41,799 bases of DNA from an uncultured Anaeroplasmataceae bacterium. Its GTDB lineage: Bacteria > Bacillota_I > Bacilli_A > Acholeplasmatales > Anaeroplasmataceae. The stretch covers positions 1-41,799 of the forward strand of contig CAKQDS010000014.1 of assembly GCA_934229535.1 (NCBI GenBank), in the 5' to 3' direction. This document shows, piece after piece, positions 34,925 through 41,799 of this stretch. The notes beneath the pieces are model-generated. The model was not told the DNA's origin and did no database searches. It saw only the letters and a program-made list of their open reading frames with translations. The translations under genes and the position numbers were made by a program. Numbering within the stretch: position 1 is the stretch's first letter; each line of letters starts with the position of its first letter.

Positions 34925-36796
34925 ATGGCTGAAGCAAAGAAGCCCCAGGTAATGGGCAGAGGCGGAGGACCTGGCTCTAGGTTCACGGCTTTAAAGGAAA
35001 AACCCAAAAATAGAAGAGCTACCTTAAAAAGACTTATGAAATATATTGCAAGCTCTAAGGTTTTGTTTATTATGCTAATATTTGTAGTTATATTTTATAC
35101 AATATTTAATCTATTAACTAATTTATATGTTAAGGATGTTGCTACCTATTTAGGAACCTTTGATATTGAAAAGATGATATTTACATTAGTTCCTGATGAG
35201 CATAAATTTTATAAGGCCCTAATGATTTTATTAGGACTTTATTTGGGATATGCAATATTACAATATTTTGCTTCACTTTTAGGCGCTTATCTTGCTACAA
35301 AAACGGTAAGAAAGATGCGTAATGATTTATTTAAGAAAATAGTTTATTTGCCTATTTCTTATATTGATTCTCATCCTCATGGTGATTTACTTTCAAGAAT
35401 GACAAACGATGTTGATAATATTTCAAATGCTATTACATCATCAATTACATCACTTGTTTCGGGAATTCTAATGATTATTGGTTGTCTTGGAATAATGATT
35501 TGGTATTCACCACTTTTAACTCTTGTTTCACTTGTGGTTTTAGCCTTAACATTATTGTTAACTAAATTTATGTCAAAGCATATTAGACCTTTATTTTTAA
35601 GTCAACAGGAGGTTTTAGGTAGCTTAAATTCTCAAACTGAGGAAATGATTACTAATTATAAAAGTGTTGTTACAAATAATCGTGAGGAAATTGCAATTGA
35701 AAAATTTAATCAATATAGTAATTCCTTAACAAGGGTTGGTGCTAAGGCTCAAATGATTTCAGGATCGATGGGCCCGTGTATGAATTTTATTGGAAATGTT
35801 GGTTATTTCCTTGTTTGTATTTTAGGATCTATTTTTGTTGTTAATAATCTTGGTGGATCATTAACTGGTAATGCTCTTACAATTCCAGTTGTAATAATGT
35901 TTTTAACAACAACTAAGCAATTCACAAGACCAATAAATGAAATTGCTCAGCTTTATTCATCACTGCTTACAGCTCTTGCGGGTGCTGAACGTGTTTTTAT
36001 GATTTTGGATGAAGAAAGTGAAAGCTTTGATGGTGAAATTAAATTTGATTATAAAAGTATTAAAGGTGAAATAGATTTCACAGATATAAAATTTGGCTAT
36101 AATGATAAAATTGTTTTAAATAATTTTAATATGCATGCTAATCCGGGTAATAAGATAGCTCTTGTAGGGGCAACAGGAAGTGGTAAAACTACTATTGTTA
36201 ATTTATTATTAAGATTTTATGATACTAATAGTGGTACAATCACTATTGATGGTAAGGATATTGCCAAGGTTTCAAAGCATGATTTGCGTAGGGCCATATC
36301 TATTGTTTTACAAGAGCCTGTATTATTTGGTGATACTATTGAAAATAATATTCGTTATGGTAAGGATGGCGCAACTGATGAAGAGGTTGATAAGGCTTTA
36401 GCTTTTGCTAATTGTGACCATTTTGTAAATCAATTAGAAAATGGTAAGAAAACAATTCTAAACGAAGGTGCAACTAATATAAGTCAAGGTCAGCGTCAGC
36501 TTTTAACAATTGCTAGAGCTGTTATTGCTGATCCTAAAATATTAATTTTAGATGAGGCAACCTCAAGTGTTGACACAAGAACTGAAAAGAGAATTCAGGA
36601 TGCAATGGTAAAGCTAATGGCTAATAGAAGTTCAATTATAATTGCTCATAGGCTTTCAACTATTCAGGATGCTGATTTAATTATTGTTCTTGATCATGGT
36701 GAGGTAGTTGAATCTGGAAATCATACTAAGCTATTAAAGCATAATGGTGTATATAAGAAGCTATATGATACCCAATTTAAGGGATTAAATACTTAG
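34925..36796 (+). CDS. multidrug ABC exporter half-transporter, catalytic subunit
   Basis: 623 residues. A glycine-rich N-terminal extension (MGRGGGPGSRF) typical of the LmrD/BmrD group precedes six membrane helices. Walker A is GATGSGKT (415-422), Walker B LILDEATSSVD with catalytic E544, and the switch histidine is H575 (AHRLST). The signature is ISQGQRQL rather than LSGGQ, so the site formed with the partner's Walker A is the degenerate one, as expected for a heterodimer. It starts 1 bp after the stop of its partner and ends in a strong terminator. Confidence 0.93.
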   Translation: MAEAKKPQVMGRGGGPGSRFTALKEKPKNRRATLKRLMKYIASSKVLFIMLIFVVIFYTIFNLLTNLYVKDVATYLGTFDIEKMIFTLVPDEHKFYKALMILLGLYLGYAILQYFASLLGAYLATKTVRKMRNDLFKKIVYLPISYIDSHPHGDLLSRMTNDVDNISNAITSSITSLVSGILMIIGCLGIMIWYSPLLTLVSLVVLALTLLLTKFMSKHIRPLFLSQQEVLGSLNSQTEEMITNYKSVVTNNREEIAIEKFNQYSNSLTRVGAKAQMISGSMGPCMNFIGNVGYFLVCILGSIFVVNNLGGSLTGNALTIPVVIMFLTTTKQFTRPINEIAQLYSSLLTALAGAERVFMILDEESESFDGEIKFDYKSIKGEIDFTDIKFGYNDKIVLNNFNMHANPGNKIALVGATGSGKTTIVNLLLRFYDTNSGTITIDGKDIAKVSKHDLRRAISIVLQEPVLFGDTIENNIRYGKDGATDEEVDKALAFANCDHFVNQLENGKKTILNEGATNISQGQRQLLTIARAVIADPKILILDEATSSVDTRTEKRIQDAMVKLMANRSSIIIAHRLSTIQDADLIIVLDHGEVVESGNHTKLLKHNGVYKKLYDTQFKGLNT

Positions 36797-36797
36797 T

Positions 36798-36826
36798 AAA
36801 AAGCACATTGTGCTTTTTATTTTTTT
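36798..36826 (+). terminator. intrinsic terminator of the ABC operon
   Basis: AAAAAGCAC (36798-36806) pairs with GTGCTTTTT (36810-36818) around a 3-nt loop, followed by A and seven T. Confidence 0.9.
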
Positions 36827-36827
36827 C

Positions 36828-36856
36828 TTGCTTTTTAAAAGCTTTTGGCGTATAAT
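36828..36856 (+). promoter_or_regulatory. promoter of the AEC transporter gene
   Basis: TTGCTT (36828-36833) and TATAAT (36851-36856) at 17 bp, immediately after the ABC terminator. Confidence 0.7.
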
Positions 36857-36887
36857 TTAATTCGTTTGTTTATATGGAGTAGATATT

Positions 36888-37808
36888 ATGTTTTTAAAAG
36901 TTTTAATTAATGTATTATTAATGCTAGTTTATATGGCTATCGGTTTTGTTTTGTGTAAAGCTCGTAAGGTAGATGTGAATCATTCAAAGAGCTTATCAAG
37001 TATTCTTGTTTATGTATTAAGTCCGGCAATGATTATTAATTCATTTATTCAAATGGAATATGCAAAAGAAACGCTTATTGATATTTTAAAATTCTTTTTT
37101 ATAACCTTAATAATTCAATTATTGTTTTTCGGAATTATTTTTTTAATTGTTAGAAAGAAGTTTGTAGATGCTAAATATCGCATTTTAAATGCGGCAGCAG
37201 TTTTAGGTAATGTTGGCTTTTTTGGCTTGCCTTTAATAACTAGTTTATTTCCAGATAATAATATTGTAGCTTGTTATAGCTCAATTTATGTTATGAGTAT
37301 GAATTTACTTGTTTTTACAATAGGAGTATTTATGATTACCAATGATAAGAAATATATTTCTATTAAAAGTGCAATCCTAAATCCTACTACATTATCAATT
37401 TTAGTAGCCCTACCACTTTTTATTTTTAATATCGATTTTCCTAGTGTTATTGATAATACCTTAGGATTACTTGCTAAAATGGTGACACCAATGTGTATGT
37501 TTATTTTAGGAATTAGACTTGGAGTATCTAATATTAAATCATTACTTACAAGACCATTTGTATATATTACCTGCCTTTTAAAGCTTATTGTTTTTCCACT
37601 ATTTGCTTATTTGTGTGTTTATTTTATTCCAGGCTTATCAGATATGTTTAAGGTCTCAATTTTTGTTTTAAGTGCTGCTCCTACAGGTGCAATTATTGTT
37701 TCTCTTGCGGAAATGTATGGTCTTGAGCAGGAATTAAGCGCAAACGTTGTTTTATTAACAACAATTTTAAGTATTATCACCTTACCATTACTTCTATTAA
37801 TAATATAA
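36888..37808 (+). CDS. AEC family permease (auxin efflux carrier-like)
   Basis: 306 residues with ten hydrophobic segments in two halves. First half: MLVYMAIGFVLCKARKVD, SILVYVLSPAMIINSF and LGNVGFFGLPL. Second half: MVTPMCMFILGIRLG and SAAPTGAIIVSLAEMYG. These are the usual motifs of bacterial AEC/MleP transporters, which move malate, other organic acids or amino acids. Substrate is not predictable. It appears to be a single-gene unit; no strong terminator is seen before the ferredoxin gene, which has its own -10. Confidence 0.9.
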   Translation: MFLKVLINVLLMLVYMAIGFVLCKARKVDVNHSKSLSSILVYVLSPAMIINSFIQMEYAKETLIDILKFFFITLIIQLLFFGIIFLIVRKKFVDAKYRILNAAAVLGNVGFFGLPLITSLFPDNNIVACYSSIYVMSMNLLVFTIGVFMITNDKKYISIKSAILNPTTLSILVALPLFIFNIDFPSVIDNTLGLLAKMVTPMCMFILGIRLGVSNIKSLLTRPFVYITCLLKLIVFPLFAYLCVYFIPGLSDMFKVSIFVLSAAPTGAIIVSLAEMYGLEQELSANVVLLTTILSIITLPLLLLII

Positions 37809-37840
37809 TGGTAATATTTGTTATTAAATATTGGAAAAAA

Positions 37841-37850
37841 TATGCTATAA
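37841..37850 (+). promoter_or_regulatory. extended -10 promoter of the ferredoxin gene
   Basis: TGCTATAAT (37842-37850) is an extended -10. No -35 at proper distance is evident. Start near 37857, ahead of a GAGGTGA ribosome site. Confidence 0.5.
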
Positions 37851-37872
37851 TGAAACATATATGAGGTGAATT

Positions 37873-38499
37873 ATGGAAAGAAAAATTGTAAAAATAGATA
37901 GTGAAAAATGTATTGGCTGTGGGTTATGTGCGAAAGCATGTCATGAGGGTGCAATAGCCATGAAGGATGGCAAGGCTTATCTTGCGAAAGAAGATTTTTG
38001 TGATGGTCTTGGTGATTGTCTTCCTCATTGTCCAAGTGATGCAATAAAAATTGAAAAAAGAGAAGCCTTAGCCTTTGATGAGGAGAAGGTTTTAGAAAAT
38101 GCGGCTTTGCATGAATTTGAGGGTTTACCGTCAACATTCTTAAACTGGCCTATTGAGTTAAAGCTTGTTCCGGTAAAAAGTCCAAACTTTAATAATGGAC
38201 ATATACTTGTGGCTGCTAATTGTACGGCCTTTACTTATAAGAACTTTCATAAGGATTTTATGCAAAAAAGAGCTTTAGTGATTGGTTGTCCAAAGCTTGA
38301 TGGTGTTGATTATACTAGAAAGCTTACTGATATTTTGACTTATAATAATATCTTATCTATAACTTTAGTAAGAATGGATGTTCCTTGCTGTAAGGGGCTT
38401 GAGAGAATGGTTTTTGAAGCTTTGAAGGCAAGTGGTAAAGATATTCATACTAGTGTAAGAATAATTTCTACTAAAGGAGATTTATTAGAATGCTATTAG
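37873..38499 (+). CDS. 4Fe-4S ferredoxin-type protein with C-terminal cysteine domain
   Basis: 208 residues. The N-terminal part carries C13-x2-C16-x2-C19-x3-C23 and a second, irregular set C43-x5-C49-x3-C53-P, as found in a group of ferredoxin-like proteins of anaerobes with the sequence CDGLG-C. The C-terminal part has conserved-looking single cysteines in VAANCTAF, IGCPKLD and VPCCKGL, possibly another metal or redox site. It probably carries electrons in anaerobic metabolism. It overlaps the next gene by 10 bp, which also has a cysteine cluster. Confidence 0.85.
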   Translation: MERKIVKIDSEKCIGCGLCAKACHEGAIAMKDGKAYLAKEDFCDGLGDCLPHCPSDAIKIEKREALAFDEEKVLENAALHEFEGLPSTFLNWPIELKLVPVKSPNFNNGHILVAANCTAFTYKNFHKDFMQKRALVIGCPKLDGVDYTRKLTDILTYNNILSITLVRMDVPCCKGLERMVFEALKASGKDIHTSVRIISTKGDLLECY

Positions 38500-38843
38500 A
38501 AAAAAATGAAAATATTTTGGTTGGAAAGCTCATTGGATTATTGAATGGTCTTGAAGCTGATCAAAGAATTTTAGAAATCAAAGATGAAATTGTAAATTTT
38601 TTAATGGACATAAAAAATAAGAATAATTTAGATCATGATATAGATGATATAATTAAGCTTAAGGAAAAATATTTGCCTGATTGTCTTAGCTGTTCTTCAC
38701 CTTGTGGAAGAACTAATGATTTTTATTTGAATGACCAATCAGAGGAAAAAAGGAATTACTATTTTGATTTTTTAAACTCATTTGATGAAAAAATGAGTAT
38801 TGATGATATTGCTTATTATCTAACTAGATTAATTTGGATATAA
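38490..38843 (+). CDS. small cysteine-motif protein, partner of the ferredoxin
   Basis: 117 residues. Helical, with one cysteine cluster in CLSCSSPCGRT (C-x2-C-x3-C), suitable for an Fe-S cluster or Zn. The rest is acidic. The family has no name that I recall, but this motif next to a ferredoxin of the CDGLG type seems recurrent in anaerobes. AAAGGAG precedes the start and the 10-bp overlap implies coupled expression and joint function. Confidence 0.7.
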   Translation: MLLEKNENILVGKLIGLLNGLEADQRILEIKDEIVNFLMDIKNKNNLDHDIDDIIKLKEKYLPDCLSCSSPCGRTNDFYLNDQSEEKRNYYFDFLNSFDEKMSIDDIAYYLTRLIWI

Positions 38844-38852
38844 TTAGTTATT

Positions 38853-38915
38853 TGGCGTTTATGGGTGGTATTTTTTGATTTTTTTTAAAAACAACCCCCA
38901 TAAATGCCATTTTTA
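38853..38915. terminator. long imperfect hairpin terminator
   Basis: TGGCGTTTATGGG (38853-38865) pairs with CCCCCATAAATGCCA (38895-38909) with one mismatch near the base, with an AT-rich loop of about 29 nt and a T tract on the right. T-rich sequence in the loop may allow partial action on the other strand. It ends the ferredoxin unit. Confidence 0.8.
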
Positions 38916-38932
38916 TTAAAGCATATAAAAAA

Positions 38933-39012
38933 ATCGGTCAAAATTAGTTAAAAATATCGGTCAAAAAAATATAAAAATATCGGTCAAAATTATTGAAAAA
39001 TATTGGTCAATA
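38933..39012. repeat. 23-bp periodic repeat array over a promoter
   Basis: ATCGGTCAAAA occurs exactly at 38933, 38956 and 38979, and a degenerate copy ATTGGTCAATA at 39002: four copies with a constant period of 23 bp. The intervening 12 bp are AT-rich and also partly similar (ending AAAAAT). The last copy lies between the -35 and -10 of the promoter at 38993-39021, so the array probably is an operator. Confidence 0.85.
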
Positions 39013-39021
39013 AAGTATAAT
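38993..39021 (+). promoter_or_regulatory. promoter of the DUF4143 ATPase gene
   Basis: TTGAAA (38993-38998) and TATAAT (39016-39021) at 17 bp. The start falls near 39028. The fourth repeat of the array fills the spacer. Confidence 0.75.
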
Positions 39022-39052
39022 AAGGATGTATTTAAAGTCTGGAGATGTTTTT

Positions 39053-40342
39053 ATGGATAAGTTAGCAAAGAAAATAAAATATAAGAAAAGAACTGTTGAT
39101 TCATTGATTCAAAGATATTTAAAAATATTTGGTGCTATTTGCATTGAAGGTCCAAAATGGTGTGGAAAAACTTGGACATCATCATTTCATGCGAATAGTG
39201 AATATTTTGTTGGGGATCCAAGTGGTAATTTTTCTAATCGTTTGTTTGCGGAAATGGATCCATATACAGTTTTGGAAGGAAAAACTCCACGCTTAATTGA
39301 TGAGTGGCAAGAAGTCCCTAGCCTATGGGATGCGACAAGAGCATTTGTAGATAGTAAAACCGAAAAAGGATTAATTATTTTAACTGGCTCTTCAACTCCA
39401 ATGGAAAAAGGAATATTACATAGTGGCACTGGAAGAATTAAAAGCATAAGAATGAATACGATGTCTTTATTTGAATCGGGAGAATCAAGTGGAGATGTAT
39501 CAATAAAGGATTTATGTGAGGAAAAGTTTAAATCTATGTTAATAGAACCAGTTAGTCTTGAAAAATTAGCATATTTAATTGTAAGAGGTGGTTGGCCTGG
39601 TAATTTGGATGTTAGTATAGATATGTGCAGTGAGCTTGCTACTGGCTATATGGAAAATGTTATAAAATCAGATTTAAATAAATTAGATAACGATATTGAT
39701 TATAATGAACAAAAAACTAAATTGATATTAAAATCGTTAGCTCGAAATGAATCAACAACTGTTTCAAATCAAAGTGTATTAAATGATATTATTGAAAATG
39801 ATAAAGATTCTATAAGTAAAAACACATTGGTTAAATATTTGAATGCCTTAAATAGATTGTTTTTATTTAATAATCAGGAACCATTTTCACCAAATATTAG
39901 GTCTTCATTAAGAGTTAAACAAATGGAGAAGAGGCACTTCTCCGATCCAGCTATGGCGTGTGCTTTGTTAAAGCTTACACCTAAAAAGCTACTAAATGAT
40001 TTAAATACAATGGGATTTATGTTTGAAGGAATGGTTGAAAGAGATCTATCAATTTACGCTCAAGCAAATAATGCGAAACTTTATCATTATCAAGATTATA
40101 AAGGAAATGAGATTGACGCCGTTATTGAGTTTGAGGATGGTAATTGGTGTGCAATTGAAATAAAGCTTGGCTTAAATAAAGCAACAGAAGGTGCAAATAA
40201 TTTGGTCAAGGTATGTGAAGATATTGTCAATAATGGAGGGAAAGCACCTTTATTTAAATGTGTGATCTATGGCTTTGGAAATATGATTTATCAAAATAAA
40301 GATGGTGTCTATATTTTTCCAATAACAGCATTAAAAGACTAA
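39053..40342 (+). CDS. AAA-type ATPase with C-terminal DUF4143 domain
   Basis: 429 residues. The N-terminal AAA_14 ATPase has Walker A GPKWCGKT (about residues 32-39), Walker B RLIDEWQ and the ILTGSSTP sensor region. The C-terminal DUF4143 part contains NEIDAVIEF and AIEIKLG, a D...ExK arrangement like the PD-(D/E)XK nuclease fold, as suggested for this family. The biological role of these widespread proteins is unknown. ATG 39053 is chosen because GGAG (39041-39044) precedes it and the promoter starts transcription after the in-frame ATG at 39026. The repeat array over its promoter suggests tight, perhaps self-made, repression. Confidence 0.88.
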   Translation: MDKLAKKIKYKKRTVDSLIQRYLKIFGAICIEGPKWCGKTWTSSFHANSEYFVGDPSGNFSNRLFAEMDPYTVLEGKTPRLIDEWQEVPSLWDATRAFVDSKTEKGLIILTGSSTPMEKGILHSGTGRIKSIRMNTMSLFESGESSGDVSIKDLCEEKFKSMLIEPVSLEKLAYLIVRGGWPGNLDVSIDMCSELATGYMENVIKSDLNKLDNDIDYNEQKTKLILKSLARNESTTVSNQSVLNDIIENDKDSISKNTLVKYLNALNRLFLFNNQEPFSPNIRSSLRVKQMEKRHFSDPAMACALLKLTPKKLLNDLNTMGFMFEGMVERDLSIYAQANNAKLYHYQDYKGNEIDAVIEFEDGNWCAIEIKLGLNKATEGANNLVKVCEDIVNNGGKAPLFKCVIYGFGNMIYQNKDGVYIFPITALKD

Positions 40343-40388
40343 TTATAATGGTAAATATTTCAATATTAGTATAAATTAAAAGACTAAT
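40330..40388. repeat. 14-bp direct repeat flanking the intergenic gap
   Basis: ATTAAAAGACTAAT occurs at 40330-40343, including the end and stop of the ATPase gene, and again at 40375-40388, 45 bp apart. TATTAGT (40365-40371 region) can also pair with ACTAATA (40383-40389) to form an AT-rich hairpin without a T tail. Origin unclear. Confidence 0.5.
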
Positions 40389-40409
40389 AATATTAGTGGT
40401 GATGATTTT

Positions 40410-41075
40410 ATGAAAAAAATTATTCTAATGTTATTAGTCTTTTTTAGTACGCTTTTTTCAATGAAAATAATAGCTAAAAATTCTATTATATATACTGGTA
40501 ATCCTAATAACAAAAATATTTATTTAACCTTTGATGATGGATATACAGTAAAAAACACAAATAAAATTTTGGATGTGTTAAAGGAAGAAGATATATGTGC
40601 TACATTCTTTTTAGAGGGAGATTTTATAAAATATAATGCTGAGCTTGCTAAAAGAATTCAAAATGAGCAAACACTTGCAAATCATACCTATTCTCATAGA
40701 GATATAACTAAAATGAGTGATTATGAATTTAGAAAAGAAATTGAGAAGTTTGAGGCTCTTTGCATCAATAAGCTTGGTAAAAAAAATACAAAATATTTCA
40801 GACCGCCAATGGGCTTTATTAATAACGCTAAGCTTAAAATATTAGAAGAGTATGGGTATAAGACGTTTATGTGGAATGTTTGTTGCTATGATTATGATCG
40901 AAAGAAGGATAGAGGTGTAGAGTATGTTAAAAGAGAAATTTATAAACAAACCAAAAATGGCAGTATTATTTTAATGCATACTCTTACGGATTCAAATGCT
41001 AAAGCCTTAAGGGATATAATTAGATATTTGAAAGAGAAGGGATATATTTTTTCTTCCTTGGGTGATTTAGTATAA
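40410..41075 (+). CDS. polysaccharide deacetylase (NodB domain), secreted
   Basis: 221 residues with a signal peptide (to about residue 22). NodB motifs are complete: TFDDGY (D42-D43), H92-TYS-H96, FRPPMG, WNVCCYDYD and LMHTLTDSN. Unlike the protein at 31404, the second aspartate is present. It deacetylates an N-acetylated sugar polymer outside the membrane, most likely peptidoglycan, since it is coupled (TAATG overlap) with a CwlD-like amidase. It could be the PdaA of this operon or a PdaB-like relative. GGTGAT is its ribosome site. Confidence 0.85.
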   Translation: MKKIILMLLVFFSTLFSMKIIAKNSIIYTGNPNNKNIYLTFDDGYTVKNTNKILDVLKEEDICATFFLEGDFIKYNAELAKRIQNEQTLANHTYSHRDITKMSDYEFRKEIEKFEALCINKLGKKNTKYFRPPMGFINNAKLKILEEYGYKTFMWNVCCYDYDRKKDRGVEYVKREIYKQTKNGSIILMHTLTDSNAKALRDIIRYLKEKGYIFSSLGDLV

Positions 41076-41713
41076 TGAAGAAATTATTAATGCTTTTTAT
41101 GCTTCTTTGTCTTAATTTTTTAAAAATTAATGCTAAAAATTCCTATACCGTAATAATTGATCCTGGTCATGGGGGAATTGATGGTGGTGCTTTTTGTGAG
41201 GGAATAAAAGAATCAGATATCAATCTTAATATTGGTCTAAAAATTAGAGATGTATTTAAAGAAAGGGGAATAAGTACATTAATGACTAGAGAAAGTGACA
41301 TATCCTTATGTGAGGAGAGGTATCATAAAAAGGATGATTTAATTGGTAGAGTAAATATAATCAATAAAACAAATGCATGTTTTTATTTATCAATTCATTT
41401 AAATATTTTTAAGCAAACAAATGTTAGAGGATTAGAAATATTATATAATGATAAAAACGAGAGCTCATTTACCTTAGCTTCTGATATTTATAATAGCTAT
41501 TTAAAGCAATTTAAATATGGAAGGGGAATTGTAAAAAATAGAGATTTATATTTACTTGCTAATACTAATATTCCGGGGTGTTTAATAGAATGTGGATTTT
41601 TGTCAAATAATGATGAAAGAGAGTTGTTGATATCTGATGATTATCAGCTGGAGCTTGCAAGAATAATTGCAGATGGTTCAATTAAATATCTATCTGATAA
41701 ATATTCAATTTGA
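41075..41713 (+). CDS. cwlD: CwlD-like N-acetylmuramoyl-L-alanine amidase
   Basis: 212 residues: signal peptide or anchor (to about residue 20) and one Amidase_3 domain. Zn ligands H32 (DPGHGG), E46 (ESDINL) and H108 (SIHLN), with catalytic E172 (LIECGFLSN), are all present. RVNIINKTNA before the second histidine and the single-domain length resemble CwlD, which removes the peptide from muramic acid so that PdaA can form muramic delta-lactam in spore cortex. No cell-wall-binding domain is present. Its coupling with a deacetylase gene supports this pathway. Confidence 0.85.
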   Translation: MKKLLMLFMLLCLNFLKINAKNSYTVIIDPGHGGIDGGAFCEGIKESDINLNIGLKIRDVFKERGISTLMTRESDISLCEERYHKKDDLIGRVNIINKTNACFYLSIHLNIFKQTNVRGLEILYNDKNESSFTLASDIYNSYLKQFKYGRGIVKNRDLYLLANTNIPGCLIECGFLSNNDERELLISDDYQLELARIIADGSIKYLSDKYSI

Positions 41714-41723
41714 ATTAACGATA

Positions 41724-41789
41724 AAAAAGGGGCTGTGAAAAAACCTAGGTTTTGAAAAAGTATCAATTTCTAGGTTTTACAGCCTTTTT
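41724..41789. terminator. long inverted repeat, terminator-like, at the window end
   Basis: The arm AAAAAGG..GGCTGTGAAAA..ACCTAGG (41724-41749) pairs with CTAGGTTTTACAGCCTTTTT (41770-41789) with two small bulges, around a 20-nt loop, and ends in a T tract. It would terminate the deacetylase-amidase operon. GGCTGT at the outer end with A-rich continuation also resembles termini of some insertion sequences of Firmicutes, so a small mobile-element remnant is possible. Confidence 0.65.
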
Positions 41790-41799
41790 AATTTGCATA

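Noticed and set aside
38933..39012. CRISPR array
   Set aside because: The repeat core is only 11 bp, the period is 23 bp, the intervening bases resemble each other, and no cas gene is near. It overlaps a promoter instead.

Overview
The window reads as chromosome from an AT-rich, Gram-positive-type bacterium, most likely class Bacilli (gut lineages near Erysipelotrichales or other Mollicutes-like Bacilli fit). Evidence: very AT-rich coding sequence; Shine-Dalgarno sites of AGGAGG or GGTGAT type; Bacillus-style gene neighbours (YtfI/YtfJ and YtxK/AckA); lipoproteins and secreted cell-wall enzymes; no outer-membrane export gene. UGA is a stop codon (clear at 16000-16002), so this is not Mycoplasma code. 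PdaA-like and CwlD-like cortex enzymes plus a GerW/YtfJ-family protein suggest an ancestor or organism that makes endospores. The species cannot be named from this.

Region 1, about 1-21.4 kb, is a surface polysaccharide locus. It opens with an unidentified structured RNA end, a promoter and a terminator. A YitT-family membrane protein and an O-antigen ligase/polymerase-like protein follow and end in a strong terminator. A second promoter (2732-2760) starts a tightly packed operon running to 20041: small membrane protein, priming sugar-phosphate transferase, ManA-Gmd fusion, ManC, four glycosyltransferases (GT4, GT8, GT4, GT2), a Wzy-like polymerase, a CDP-glucose branch (RfbF, RfbG, a TPP enzyme, an SDR), a hexapeptide acetyltransferase, a Wzx flippase and a family-3 acyltransferase. 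A Wzz-type chain-length protein follows on its own promoter. One priming enzyme plus four transferases suggests a repeat unit of about five sugars, including a GDP-mannose-derived sugar and probably a CDP-linked branched-chain sugar.

Region 2, 21.4-28.2 kb: YtfI-like and YtfJ-like genes, a lipoprotein, an APH(3')-like kinase with a membrane-Nudix protein, YtxK-like methylase homologue, acetate kinase, and another lipoprotein. The two ends of this block match the neighbourhood known in Bacillus; the lipoprotein-kinase-Nudix segment looks inserted.

Region 3, 28.3-41.8 kb: two tandem divergent MutS-type ATPases and a PdaA-like deacetylase; a convergent divergent Ndk; a MarR regulator with a heterodimeric multidrug ABC exporter; an AEC transporter; a ferredoxin-like protein with a cysteine-rich partner; an AAA/DUF4143 ATPase behind a striking 23-bp periodic repeat array; and a second deacetylase overlapping a CwlD-like amidase. 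Almost every transcription unit ends in a recognisable hairpin-plus-T terminator. No tRNA, rRNA, CRISPR array or transposase gene was recognised.

The observations most worth following are the 23-bp operator-like array over the DUF4143 promoter, the ManA-Gmd fusion that keeps an internal ribosome site, the CDP-glucose/TPP branch without a 3-dehydratase, the tandem MutS-like pair, and the kinase plus membrane-Nudix pair.
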